Below, in pieces: positions 1 through 8,353 of a stretch of DNA of 64,000 bases. The position numbers and the translations under genes were made by a program. The notes beneath the pieces are model-generated. The model was not told the origin of the DNA. It ran no database searches and saw only the letters and a program-made list of their open reading frames with translations. How positions within the stretch are numbered: the stretch's first letter is position 1; each line of letters starts with the position of its first letter. The DNA comes from Clostridiaceae bacterium (lineage in GTDB: Bacteria; Bacillota; Clostridia; Saccharofermentanales; DTU023): positions 1 through 64,000 of the forward strand of contig DUVN01000030.1 in NCBI GenBank assembly GCA_012841015.1. Direction: 5' to 3'.

Positions 1-618
1 AAAGGATGTGACACCGCGACGAGAAACGAGACCGTAAGTGGGGCGCATACCGACGATGCCACATAGTGTCGCCGGCTGCCGTACCGAACCACCTGTATCG
101 GTTCCGAGGGCAAAACACGCCTCTCCGGAAGCGACGGCAGCTGCTGACCCGCCAGAACTCCCACCAGGGACACGCGTTGTGTCGTAGGGGTTGCGCGTCA
201 CATGGAAGGCCGACGTCTCTGTTGAATGTCCTGCAGCGAACTCATCCATGTTTGCCTTGCCGGTAAGGACCATTTCTTGTTGCTTGAGAATGCGCCATAC
301 GAATGCGTCGTAAGGCGGTACGAAGTCGGCAAGCATCTTTGAGGCGTTCGTTGTGCGAATACCTGAGGTTGCAATGTTGTCCTTCAGTGCTCCAGGAATA
401 CCGGCGAGCACCGGCAGCACCAGTCCTTTCGCGAATAGCTCATCGACGCGATCGGCTTGCTTCATTGCCACATCGTGTGTCAGGGTGATGTAGGCGCCAA
501 TCACGGGTTCATTTTTTTCAATAGTTGCAAAGACAGCTTCTGTGAGTTCTCGCGAAGAAAAGTCGCGTGCACGCAGGCCGTTTGCTAGCTGTTGTAATTG
601 TATCGATCTGTAATCCAT
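1..618 (-). CDS. gatA: Asp-tRNA(Asn)/Glu-tRNA(Gln) amidotransferase subunit A (partial, N-terminal 206 residues)
   Basis: The reading frame opens at ATG 616-618 on the minus strand behind a GAGAGGGGATC ribosome site and runs off the left edge, so only the first 206 residues are present. The amidase signature is intact: Lys79 in ALKDN, the glycine/serine stretch [14 protein letters not shown] around residues 152-165, and Ser178 in GTDTGGSVR, which together form the Ser-cisSer-Lys triad. GatA hydrolyses glutamine and passes ammonia to GatB for transamidation of mischarged Asp-tRNA(Asn) or Glu-tRNA(Gln) in the cytoplasm. It starts 13 nt after the aspS-gatC fusion gene, so the order aspS-gatC-gatA is probably one operon, with gatB expected beyond the edge. 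Confidence 0.95.
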   Translation of the reverse strand, partial: MDYRSIQLQQLANGLRARDFSSRELTEAVFATIEKNEPVIGAYITLTHDVAMKQADRVDELFAKGLVLPVLAGIPGALKDNIATSGIRTTNASKMLADFVPPYDAFVWRILKQQEMVLTGKANMDEFAAGHSTETSAFHVTRNPYDTTRVPGGSSGGSAAAVASGEACFALGTDTGGSVRQPATLCGIVGMRPTYGLVSRRGVTSF

Positions 619-631
619 GTTCGATCCCCTC

Positions 632-2722
632 TCACTCGACGACAGGCGGGACAAAGAAAAACTGTTGACGAGACACGGGCGCATTTGAAAGAGCGTCCGC
701 AGCTGTCAGCGCGCGGGTGTCTCGCTGTGTCAACCAAATGTCGTGCGATTCAGATGTGCTGAACGTCGGTTCCAAACTGTCCGTATTGACTTCATGGAGT
801 GCATCGGCAAAAGAGATAAGCTCCATCAAGCTGTCGCTCATACTGGCTTCGTCTGCCGGTGAAATCAGGAGGCGCGAGTCGCTGGCCAACCGTTTGATGT
901 TGAGTTTCAAACGTCGTTTGTTGTCTTTCGTGTCGGCGCGATCGTACTCAGGTCGAATCGAATCGGCAAGACAAATAGAGAGTTCATCAAGCTGAACATC
1001 ATCGACAGCTGAAGGCGCATCTGTCATTGGACACGAAGCATCTCGTATCTTCGGGAAGACGATGACGTCGCGCAACGATTGCTCGCCGGCGAGTATCATC
1101 ACAAGGCGATCTAGCCCGAATGCGAAGCCGCCGTGAGGAGGAGCACCGTACTTAAATGCATTGATGATAAAGCCGAACCGCTCTTCGATCTCCTGTTCGC
1201 CGAGACCGAGCGCTTGGAAAACGCGCGTTTGAATATCGCTTCGATGAATACGAATGCTACCCGATCCGAGTTCCGTCCCGTTCAGGACAAAATCGTATGC
1301 CTGTGAGCGCACACGCAGCGGATCAGACAGCAAATAGTCGAGATCTTCTTTGAATGGCATTGTAAAAGGGTGGTGTTGCGCTGTGTATCGATCATTTTCC
1401 TCATCGTATTCAAACATGGGGAAGTCGGTCACAATAGCAAAGGCGAATTGATCAGGTTTGCGAAGGTCGAGCATGTCGCCGAGTCTGAGACGAAGCGCAC
1501 CTGTCACGCGCCTGACGATGTCCAGTTTGTCGGCTGAGAACAAAACAAAGTCGCCTGGTTCAGCGTTCACGCGATGCAAAAGGTCGAGCAGATGTTGTTC
1601 CTCGACATACTTCGTCAAGATGGAATAAATCTCGCCGGAAGGCCTCCATGCGATCCATGCCATACCGCCTGCACCTTCCGATATCGCGAAATCTGTCAGT
1701 TCATTAATCGTCGAACGTGTCAAATCGTACTGTCCCGGAACGGTGATGGCGCGGACGACACCGCCTGCCTCGACTGCATTACTGAATACAGAAAAATCGG
1801 AGACGGCTTCAAGATCAGTGATGTCGACAATCGGCAAATCGAAGCGTAGATCAGGCTTATCGCTACCGTACAGATCCATGGCCTGAGCCCATGTGAAACG
1901 TGGGAACGGCTTATCGAAAGTGATGCCCTTAACGTCTTCCATCACATGGCGAAGCAAGTTCTCCAACATTGTGAGAACATCCTCCATCTCAACAAAGGAC
2001 ATTTCAAGGTCAAGCTGAGTGAATTCCGGTTGCCTATCGGCGCGCAAGTCTTCATCACGAAAGCAGCGGGCGATCTGGTAATACCGATCGAAACCTGAGA
2101 CCATGAGGAGCTGTTTGAAAAGCTGCGGAGATTGTGGCAATGCGTAAAAAGATCCTGGGTGGACGCGGCTTGGTACGAGATAATCGCGAGCGCCTTCCGG
2201 TGTGCTCTTGGTCAGGATGGGCGTCTCAACATCAATAAAGCCTTGGTCATCCATAAAACGGCGAATCGACGATATGACGCGGTGTCGAAAGCGGATATTA
2301 TCGCGCAGACGCTTGCGCCTTAAATCGAGATAGCGATACCGGAGGCGAAGATCTTCTCGAACGTCGTCAGCCTCAGCGGGATTAAACGGAAGATCACCAC
2401 AGGCCGAAAGGAGCTCAGCATGAGAGACGCGCAGCTCGACTGTACCCGTTTTGATCTTGGGGTTAATTGTTTCCTCATCGCGGAGGAACATCTCGCCCTC
2501 TACGAGCAGTGTTGACTGATTCCTAACACGCTCGGCGAGTGTAAATGCTTCAGGTGATGTGTAGGCGGGGTTAAAGACGATTTGAAGTACGCCTTCACGG
2601 TCAACGAGATCAATAAAGATCACGCCACCCATATCACGCTTCGTCTCTACCCACCCACAGGCAGTCGTCAATTTGCCGACGTCCCGTTCCGAAAAAAGCC
2701 CGCAATAATTTGTTCGTCTCAT
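632..2722 (-). CDS. aspS: Aspartyl-tRNA synthetase fused to amidotransferase subunit C (AspRS-GatC)
   Basis: The 696-residue product is about 100 residues longer than ordinary bacterial AspRS. Residues 1 to about 590 are a complete AspRS: an OB-fold anticodon domain ([17 protein letters not shown]), motif 2 at about 217-236 ([16 protein letters not shown]) and motif 3 ([16 protein letters not shown]). From about residue 600 the sequence becomes GatC-like: an N-terminal helix ([20 protein letters not shown]), then [12 protein letters not shown], and the typical end [20 protein letters not shown]. There is no stop or start signal between the two parts. AspRS charges tRNA(Asp), and in many GatCAB bacteria also tRNA(Asn). 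GatC holds GatA and GatB together. Residue 31, where non-discriminating enzymes often have His and discriminating ones Leu, is Met, so specificity is unclear. gatA follows directly. AspRS identity is near certain and the GatC domain very likely. Confidence 0.93.
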   Translation of the reverse strand: MRRTNYCGLFSERDVGKLTTACGWVETKRDMGGVIFIDLVDREGVLQIVFNPAYTSPEAFTLAERVRNQSTLLVEGEMFLRDEETINPKIKTGTVELRVSHAELLSACGDLPFNPAEADDVREDLRLRYRYLDLRRKRLRDNIRFRHRVISSIRRFMDDQGFIDVETPILTKSTPEGARDYLVPSRVHPGSFYALPQSPQLFKQLLMVSGFDRYYQIARCFRDEDLRADRQPEFTQLDLEMSFVEMEDVLTMLENLLRHVMEDVKGITFDKPFPRFTWAQAMDLYGSDKPDLRFDLPIVDITDLEAVSDFSVFSNAVEAGGVVRAITVPGQYDLTRSTINELTDFAISEGAGGMAWIAWRPSGEIYSILTKYVEEQHLLDLLHRVNAEPGDFVLFSADKLDIVRRVTGALRLRLGDMLDLRKPDQFAFAIVTDFPMFEYDEENDRYTAQHHPFTMPFKEDLDYLLSDPLRVRSQAYDFVLNGTELGSGSIRIHRSDIQTRVFQALGLGEQEIEERFGFIINAFKYGAPPHGGFAFGLDRLVMILAGEQSLRDVIVFPKIRDASCPMTDAPSAVDDVQLDELSICLADSIRPEYDRADTKDNKRRLKLNIKRLASDSRLLISPADEASMSDSLMELISFADALHEVNTDSLEPTFSTSESHDIWLTQRDTRALTAADALSNAPVSRQQFFFVPPVVE

Positions 2723-3087
2723 ACGCTATCGTCCAATGAATCTATTTTGTGTTTACCGCAATTCTTTTGATTGCCCGTTCGTCTGCTTTTGAGCACACAA
2801 AAAAAGCTCCAAGCTTATACTGGCAAGTGCTTGCATTTTAACACACGAGACTCTTCTCATGTAGTGATCAGTTTTGTGTGTGACACCCATATTTGCGGAT
2901 GCCAGTGCATCGAACACTCAAATCATTGTGACGCCGACGTTTTTATATTAACCCTGCTATCATTGATGTCATACTTCAGGAGCCTTAAACATGTTTTGAG
3001 CTAGCCTCATGTCAATTGACTGGTAACGACAGGAATTGTCAATCAAAGAACCTGAACACGACAATAAATGGGGCGTAAATTTTTCCT
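2723..3087. other. Non-coding stretch between aspS-gatC and the RDD gene
   Basis: 365 bases separate two divergent genes, so both promoters should lie here. I see no convincing coding frame. A perfect palindrome GTCAATTGAC lies near 3010-3019, with a further GTCAAT copy about 25 bases on. No clear -35/-10 pair can be chosen by eye. Confidence 0.4.
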
Positions 3088-3609
3088 ATGTATCAACAAG
3101 AGAAAAAGCAAACGCGCTCCACACTCGTTCGACGATCGTGTGCTAGGCTGATCGATTGTTCGATCGCGCTCATTATTTGGCTTACCTTTGATATTTTGTT
3201 TTTGGGAAGTAGAGCGAATAAAAACTTAGCGATGGTGTTTATCGATCAATGGATCGCCGTATGTATTGCATGCGTAGGCGAGATCTTTTTGATTGCTTGG
3301 ACAGGGACGACGATCGGGAAGCGAATTTTCGGCATTTTCGTACTCAAACGTGACCGAGTTCGACTCTCCATAACGGAATCTTTTGTTCGAACGTACTCTG
3401 TTTGGCATCTCGCATTTGGGTACGGGATTCCCTTTGTACGGATCGTTTACCTCGTTAGGATATGGCATGGTATTGGCCAAGGCGTCGCACTTTCCTGGGA
3501 TGATGAGAGCGATTGGGTAGTCGAATTTCAAGGGGCAAAAAGAGCAGGAGGTTACTTTACCGTATTGTCGGTGTTGATGGCAGGACTTTTCATTTGGCTT
3601 TACTTTTAG
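3088..3609 (+). CDS. RDD family integral membrane protein
   Basis: The product has 173 residues. The N-terminus RRSCARLIDCSIALIIW carries the Arg-Asp pattern that names the RDD family. The middle has GTTIGKRIFGIFVLKRD, matching the family's TPGKRLLGL-type loop. Three to four hydrophobic helices are visible (about 22-40, 52-72, 105-125 and 155-173). RDD proteins are small inner-membrane proteins of poorly defined role, some linked to ion exchange; no substrate can be assigned here. The start has only a weak ribosome site. The stop codon is followed within four bases by the first copy of a local repeat cluster. A long antisense frame over it is a shadow. Confidence 0.75.
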   Translation: MYQQEKKQTRSTLVRRSCARLIDCSIALIIWLTFDILFLGSRANKNLAMVFIDQWIAVCIACVGEIFLIAWTGTTIGKRIFGIFVLKRDRVRLSITESFVRTYSVWHLAFGYGIPFVRIVYLVRIWHGIGQGVALSWDDESDWVVEFQGAKRAGGYFTVLSVLMAGLFIWLYF

Positions 3610-3612
3610 ATT

Positions 3613-3745
3613 GGCCACCAATTCGTGGGAGCACATTGACATAACATCCAACAGCTGGCTGGGCCACCAACTCGTGGGAGCGCACTCAAGGATCGCATAC
3701 GCTTCTTTCGCATACTCGGCAGGGCCAGCAACTCGTGGGAGCGCA
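3613..3745. repeat. Three-copy short direct repeat (unit GGCCACCAACTCGTGGGAGC)
   Basis: Copies start at 3613, 3662 and 3723, each about 23 bases, so the periods are 49 and 61 with unrelated sequence between. The unit holds a small hairpin, CCAC-CAACTC-GTGG. The third copy has CCAG instead of CCAC. The cluster begins just after the stop of the RDD gene. The remaining bases to 3979 show no gene. Confidence 0.8.
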
Positions 3746-3979
3746 GCTTCCGGTGTGAGTGGTTGGATACTGTTTGAGGTGAATAAGAGTTCTCGCGGAC
3801 GAGAGGTTGGCATTGTAAGGTTAAATTTTCGATGCAAAGGCGTATAAGACAGAGTTCGCGTTATCATTAGGGAGGCACCACGCTTTAAGGTGTCAGATAT
3901 AGACGCACGAATGCAGTCATCGTCCGATCGATCGATTCGACGGTACAGCCCCTACGTGCATTGAAGGAGTGAGCGTAGT

Positions 3980-4897
3980 TTGACGATGGAACAAAATCAC
4001 CAACCGCTAGTCAGTAATGTCCATGATACTGCCTTAATCTTTGAAGGTGGCGGTATGCGTGCCAGTTACACATCAGGTTTCGTGGCGATGCTTCTCGAAC
4101 AGGAGATTTATTTCGATTATGTAGCAGGAATTTCTGCAGGTTCATCGCTGACCATTAATTATCTATCGCGCGATTTAGATCGCACGAGACGAAGTTTCAC
4201 AGAATTTGCATCAGATCCTTCATTCGGCAATCTGAGGTCATGGCTAAAAGGCGAAGGTTTTTTCAATTCCGAGTACATCTACTCTGAATCGCCAAAACCG
4301 GGCGGAGCGATACCATATGATTACGATGCATTCAGCAGGAATGACGCAGAGTGCGTGATCGGTGCTTTCAATCGTGATCAAGGCAAGATGGTTTATTGGC
4401 GTCGAAAAGACATTCAGTCTTTCAATGACTTGAGCTTGCGCGTACGGGCTTCATCAACAGTACCATTTTTGATGCCTGTGACAAAAATTGACGGTGAAGA
4501 TTATGTCGACGGTGGTCTTGGTTCAGGCATTGCGATCGAGCCCGCTATTGAGGATGGGTATCAACGATTTGTGTTCGTTATGACGCGCGAGCGCGGATTC
4601 CGTCTGAGTCCCCCTGCCAGATTAAAGATCGCTGACTTGCTGTTTAATCATCGTCCGATTGAAGTTGAAGCGATCAAGACGCGCTACATTCGGTACAACA
4701 AGGTACTTGAGCGAATTGAAGAGCTTGAGCGTCAGGGACGGGCGTACGTTTTTTATCCGGAGGCGCTCGATGTCACGCTCATTGAGCGTGATACGCACAG
4801 GCTACTAGAACAGTATCAACGTGGTTATGAGCAGGCATACAGAGAATTGCCCGCACTGTTGCGTTTTCTCGGCGTGAACACATGGGGACTGCCATGA
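3980..4897 (+). CDS. Patatin-like phospholipase (YjjU type)
   Basis: The product has 305 residues. The patatin hallmarks are present: the oxyanion loop EGGGMR near residue 23, the nucleophile elbow GISAGS (G-x-S-x-G) near residue 50 and the catalytic Asp in VDGGLGSG near residue 177. These proteins use a Ser-Asp dyad for acyl-ester hydrolysis of lipids. No signal peptide or membrane segment is visible, so a cytoplasmic or membrane-surface location is inferred. TTG at 3980 is chosen because GAAGGAGTGAG lies about 10 bases upstream; the ATG at 3986 is an alternative. It appears monocistronic. Confidence 0.88.
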   Translation: MTMEQNHQPLVSNVHDTALIFEGGGMRASYTSGFVAMLLEQEIYFDYVAGISAGSSLTINYLSRDLDRTRRSFTEFASDPSFGNLRSWLKGEGFFNSEYIYSESPKPGGAIPYDYDAFSRNDAECVIGAFNRDQGKMVYWRRKDIQSFNDLSLRVRASSTVPFLMPVTKIDGEDYVDGGLGSGIAIEPAIEDGYQRFVFVMTRERGFRLSPPARLKIADLLFNHRPIEVEAIKTRYIRYNKVLERIEELERQGRAYVFYPEALDVTLIERDTHRLLEQYQRGYEQAYRELPALLRFLGVNTWGLP

Positions 4898-5024
4898 GGA
4901 CTACCTAAAGAAATTATCTTTTGGTCTACTTTGGTGCAAGAACTTCTAGTGAAATCGCATGATGACGATGCATAAATAATAAGAGGAATGTACAGTAAGT
5001 ATGATAGAATAATAAACGGTCATA

Positions 5025-5041
5025 TTGATCGTTCTGATCAA
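5025..5041. promoter_or_regulatory. Inverted repeat upstream of the serine operon
   Basis: TTGATC-GTTCT-GATCAA is a perfect 6+6 inverted repeat ending 23 bases before the start of the aminotransferase gene, just ahead of its AGGAGG-type ribosome site. It could be an operator or a small leader hairpin. No regulator gene is adjacent. Confidence 0.35.
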
Positions 5042-5064
5042 AATTACTTTTTTCAGGAGGTATC

Positions 5065-6141
5065 ATGTACAAAAAACTTTTTATCCCAGGTCCAACAGAT
5101 GTCGATCCTCGCGTGTTGGAAAAAATGGCGACGCCCATGATTGGGCACAGAACTAAAGAAGCAACTGAGTTGCAAAAGAGCATTTCGGAAAAAATGCAGA
5201 AATTGATGTATACGGACGATACTATACTCCTGTCGACTTCGTCGGGGACAGGTTTAATGGAAGGCTCTATCCGCAGTTGCACGCGTAAGCGAGCGGCTGT
5301 TTTTTCCGTCGGCGCATTCGGAAATCGCTGGCATCAGCTTGCAACAGCGAACAACGTTCCTGCCGACATCTTCAAGTCGGAACCCGGGCAGCCTACGACA
5401 CCGGAAATGGTGGATGAGGTACTTAAAACGGGCAAATACGACGTGGTCACAGTTACACACAATGAGACGAGCTCCGGTGTTGTGAATCCGTGTAAAGAGA
5501 TTGGCGACGTGATTCGCAAATACGATGACGTCCTATACCTCGTCGACGCCGTCTCTTCGCTCGGCGGCGACAAAGTGGAAGTCGATGCGTGGGGTATTGA
5601 CTGCTGTATCACATCGACACAGAAGTGTCTCGCGCTTCCGCCCGGACTCAGCCTTTGTTCCATCTCCGATCGCGCGCTCAAAGCGGCGGAACAGGTGGAG
5701 AATAGAGGATATTATCTTGATATTCTGCGCCTTTACAAACGCGTCGCAAAGGATTTCCAATACCCGTCGACACCGTCTCTTTCGCACATGTTTGCGCTTG
5801 ACTACCAGCTTGACCGTATCATGGAGGAAGGTCCTGAGAACCGCTTCGCCCGTCACAAGAAGTTGGCGGACAAAGTGCGCGCTTGGGCATTGAAGCATTT
5901 CGGACTCTTCGCCGCGGAAGGCTACCGCTCTAACACTGTGACATGCATCAGCACGCCGCCCGGTTTCGTGTTCAGCGAGCAGCTGAGCAAGCCGATGCTC
6001 GAGCGCGGTTACAGGCTCGGTGGAGGTTACGGTGATTTCAAGAGCACGACATTCCGTATCGCGACGATGGGAGAACTCCAAGAGGAGACGCTCGATGAAG
6101 TCATCGCGGCGATGAATGAAATTCTCGGATTGGAGGCGTAA
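5065..6141 (+). CDS. Class V aminotransferase (serine-pyruvate / alanine-glyoxylate type), probable phosphoserine route
   Basis: The 358-residue PLP enzyme of fold type I opens with the family's FIPGPTDVDPRVLEKM and IGHRTKE motifs. The cofactor lysine is in ITSTQKCLALPPG (about residue 193), preceded by LVDAVSSLGG with the aspartate that contacts the pyridine nitrogen. It belongs with serine-pyruvate/alanine-glyoxylate aminotransferases rather than with classical SerC. It starts behind GGAGGTATC and ends 2 nt before a SerA-like gene. The operon context suggests that it transaminates 3-phosphohydroxypyruvate or hydroxypyruvate in serine synthesis. The exact substrate cannot be read from sequence. 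Confidence 0.85.
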   Translation: MYKKLFIPGPTDVDPRVLEKMATPMIGHRTKEATELQKSISEKMQKLMYTDDTILLSTSSGTGLMEGSIRSCTRKRAAVFSVGAFGNRWHQLATANNVPADIFKSEPGQPTTPEMVDEVLKTGKYDVVTVTHNETSSGVVNPCKEIGDVIRKYDDVLYLVDAVSSLGGDKVEVDAWGIDCCITSTQKCLALPPGLSLCSISDRALKAAEQVENRGYYLDILRLYKRVAKDFQYPSTPSLSHMFALDYQLDRIMEEGPENRFARHKKLADKVRAWALKHFGLFAAEGYRSNTVTCISTPPGFVFSEQLSKPMLERGYRLGGGYGDFKSTTFRIATMGELQEETLDEVIAAMNEILGLEA

Positions 6142-6143
6142 TC

Positions 6144-7040
6144 ATGGCGTTAATTCTTGCAAATGACGGTATTGATGCATCAGCGAAACAGGCCCTAATC
6201 GACCTCGGTCATGAGGTTGACACGGTGAAATATGAAGGTGATGCGCTTTTGGCGAGACTGGCGGAAGTTGACGCAGTCATTGTCCGTAGCGCGACAAAAT
6301 TGCGAAATCCCGAGATCGATGCAGGGGCAGCAGGCAATCTCAAGCTGATCATCCGCGGAGGTGTCGGCGTCGATAATATCAATGTCGATTATGCTAAGGA
6401 AAAAGGTATCGAAGTTCGCAATACCCCCGCTGCATCGAGTAGTGCTGTTGCAGAACTGGCCCTAGGTCATATGCTTTGCCTCGCGCGCCACATCGGCGAA
6501 GCAAACGTGACGATGCGCCAGGGTAAATGGTTAAAAAAGCAGTATTCAGGCACGGAGATTGCCGGCAAGACACTTGGACTGATCGGTTTCGGTCGGATCG
6601 CGAGGTCCTTGGCCGTTAAATGTCTCGCGCTCGGCATGGATGTAATTTTCCACGATTGTCTCCAGCTTGAAGGCGACAACTGCGAGCAGAAGTGCTTGGA
6701 AGACGTGCTGCGCGAATCAGATTACATTTCACTACACGTTCCGTTTTCCGGCGGAAAACCGCTCATCGGGAAAGAAGAGTTCGACATCATGAAGGACGGT
6801 GTTTTTGTCATCAATTGCGCACGTGGTGGTGTCGTCGATGAAGACGCGTTGGTTGAAGCGATCGAATCCGGGAAGGTGGCGGGTGCCGCTTTGGACGTCT
6901 TTGAAGTTGAGCCGTTCGACAATGAGCGCATTAGGAATTGCAACAAGATCTCCCTGACGCCGCATATTGGCGCCGCGACGGCGGAGGCACAAGCGCGCAT
7001 CGGCGACAACATCGTCGACATCATAAAGGAGAGACTGTAA
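6144..7040 (+). CDS. serA: D-3-phosphoglycerate dehydrogenase-like 2-hydroxyacid dehydrogenase (short form)
   Basis: The 298-residue protein has the D-isomer 2-hydroxyacid dehydrogenase fold. NAD is bound by GLIGFGRIARSLA (about 144-156). The catalytic Arg lies in INCARGGVVDEDAL, the Glu in VFEVEPF and the His in TPHIGAATAEAQ. It is the short form without the C-terminal ACT regulatory domain found in many SerA proteins, so serine feedback inhibition through ACT is not expected. It lies 2 nt after the aminotransferase and directly abuts the DUF1015 gene, which supports oxidation of 3-phosphoglycerate in serine synthesis. Other 2-hydroxyacids remain possible. Confidence 0.88.
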   Translation: MALILANDGIDASAKQALIDLGHEVDTVKYEGDALLARLAEVDAVIVRSATKLRNPEIDAGAAGNLKLIIRGGVGVDNINVDYAKEKGIEVRNTPAASSSAVAELALGHMLCLARHIGEANVTMRQGKWLKKQYSGTEIAGKTLGLIGFGRIARSLAVKCLALGMDVIFHDCLQLEGDNCEQKCLEDVLRESDYISLHVPFSGGKPLIGKEEFDIMKDGVFVINCARGGVVDEDALVEAIESGKVAGAALDVFEVEPFDNERIRNCNKISLTPHIGAATAEAQARIGDNIVDIIKERL

Positions 7041-8288
7041 ATGGCTACCGTTAGACCTTTTAGAGCAATACGACCCGACCCCGCACTTGCCGAGCAGGTC
7101 GCATGCTTGCCTTATGACGTGATGAATCGTCAGGAGGCGAAGGCGATGGCGGAAGGTAATCCCTACAGTTTTTTACGCGTCGTTCGCTCCGAACTGGAGC
7201 TCCCGGAAACGGTCGGCGACTACGATGACGCTGTCTATGAGCACGGTTGTGCCAATTTGCGACGGATGATCGAAGACGGCATCCTTCAGAAGGATGAACG
7301 CCCTTACTTCTATGTCTATCGCCAAGTCATGGACGGTCGTCCGCAGACGGGACTCGTCGCGACGGTGTCGGTCGATGAATACATCGAGAACAAGATTCGT
7401 CGCCATGAGTTTACAAGGAAAGATAAAGAAGTGGACAGAACGCGCCATTTCGACGTCTGTAATGCGCACACGGAGCCCATTTTTCTGACGTATCGTCAGC
7501 GCGATGACATCTCTCGTCTAATCAATGATTTCGTGGAATACAACGATGCGACGTACGATTTCAGGACTGACGACGGCATTATGCATCAGCTGTGGGTGAT
7601 TGACGACGCGGAGACGATCGTCGAGCTAGAGACCCAGTTCCGCGACGTCGACATTCTTTACATCGCTGATGGGCATCACCGTACAGCTTCGGCTGCAAAT
7701 GTCTCGCTGAAGCGTCGCGAGGAAAACCCGGACGCACCCGAGGACGCGGAGCAGAACTATTCGATGGCGGTCGTGTTCCCCGACGAAGATTTGTACATCA
7801 TGGATTACAACCGCTTGGTCAAAGATCTGAACGGATTGTCGCAGGATGAATTCTTTAACCGCCTTGGCGCCATTTACGCCATTGAAAGAGTGGAGGACGC
7901 CTTCCACCCGACGCGCAAGGGCGAGATTTGCATGTACTTCGGCGGCGAGTGGTATCGATTGACGGCTCCTGACTCGATCTATGAAGGACTCGACCCTGTT
8001 GACCGTCTCGACGTCTCGATCCTACAGAATAACGTTCTTTCACCGATCCTTGGTGTAGAAGATCCGCGTACGTGTGAACGGATCGATTTTGTCGGCGGTA
8101 TACGCGGTCTAGGCGAATTGAAGCGCCGCGTCGATGATGACGACTGGGCCGTTGCCTTTGCGATGTTCCCGACGACAATGGACGAGCTTCTGACAGTCGC
8201 CGATGCCGAGATGATTATGCCGCCTAAGTCGACGTGGTTTGAACCGAAACTCCGTTCGGGGCTGTTCATCCACGACTTGCAAGACTAG
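7041..8288 (+). CDS. DUF1015 family protein in the serine operon
   Basis: The product has 415 residues; ATG follows the serA stop immediately. It is recognisable as DUF1015 by RPFRAIRPDP at the start, LPYDVMNRQEA, the stretch RRHEFTRKDKEVDRTRHF and DILYIADGHHRTASA near residue 215. The DGHHR element resembles the Asp-Gly-His-His-Arg site of the ParB/sulfiredoxin-fold serine kinases (SerK, SbnI); that is my inference, not an assignment. Family members frequently accompany serA and class V aminotransferases, and no phosphoserine phosphatase gene is seen nearby. A strong terminator follows about 90 bases later. Function remains unknown. Confidence 0.85.
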   Translation: MATVRPFRAIRPDPALAEQVACLPYDVMNRQEAKAMAEGNPYSFLRVVRSELELPETVGDYDDAVYEHGCANLRRMIEDGILQKDERPYFYVYRQVMDGRPQTGLVATVSVDEYIENKIRRHEFTRKDKEVDRTRHFDVCNAHTEPIFLTYRQRDDISRLINDFVEYNDATYDFRTDDGIMHQLWVIDDAETIVELETQFRDVDILYIADGHHRTASAANVSLKRREENPDAPEDAEQNYSMAVVFPDEDLYIMDYNRLVKDLNGLSQDEFFNRLGAIYAIERVEDAFHPTRKGEICMYFGGEWYRLTAPDSIYEGLDPVDRLDVSILQNNVLSPILGVEDPRTCERIDFVGGIRGLGELKRRVDDDDWAVAFAMFPTTMDELLTVADAEMIMPPKSTWFEPKLRSGLFIHDLQD

Positions 8289-8353
8289 GCGTGCGACCGT
8301 TGCAATGAATCGGGTGGCGAGCATATGATTCTCGATCATCCGTTTATAGTAAA

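Noticed and set aside
3226-3867. 213-residue antisense frame over the RDD gene
   Set aside because: No recognisable domain; it mirrors a real coding frame and crosses a repeat cluster.
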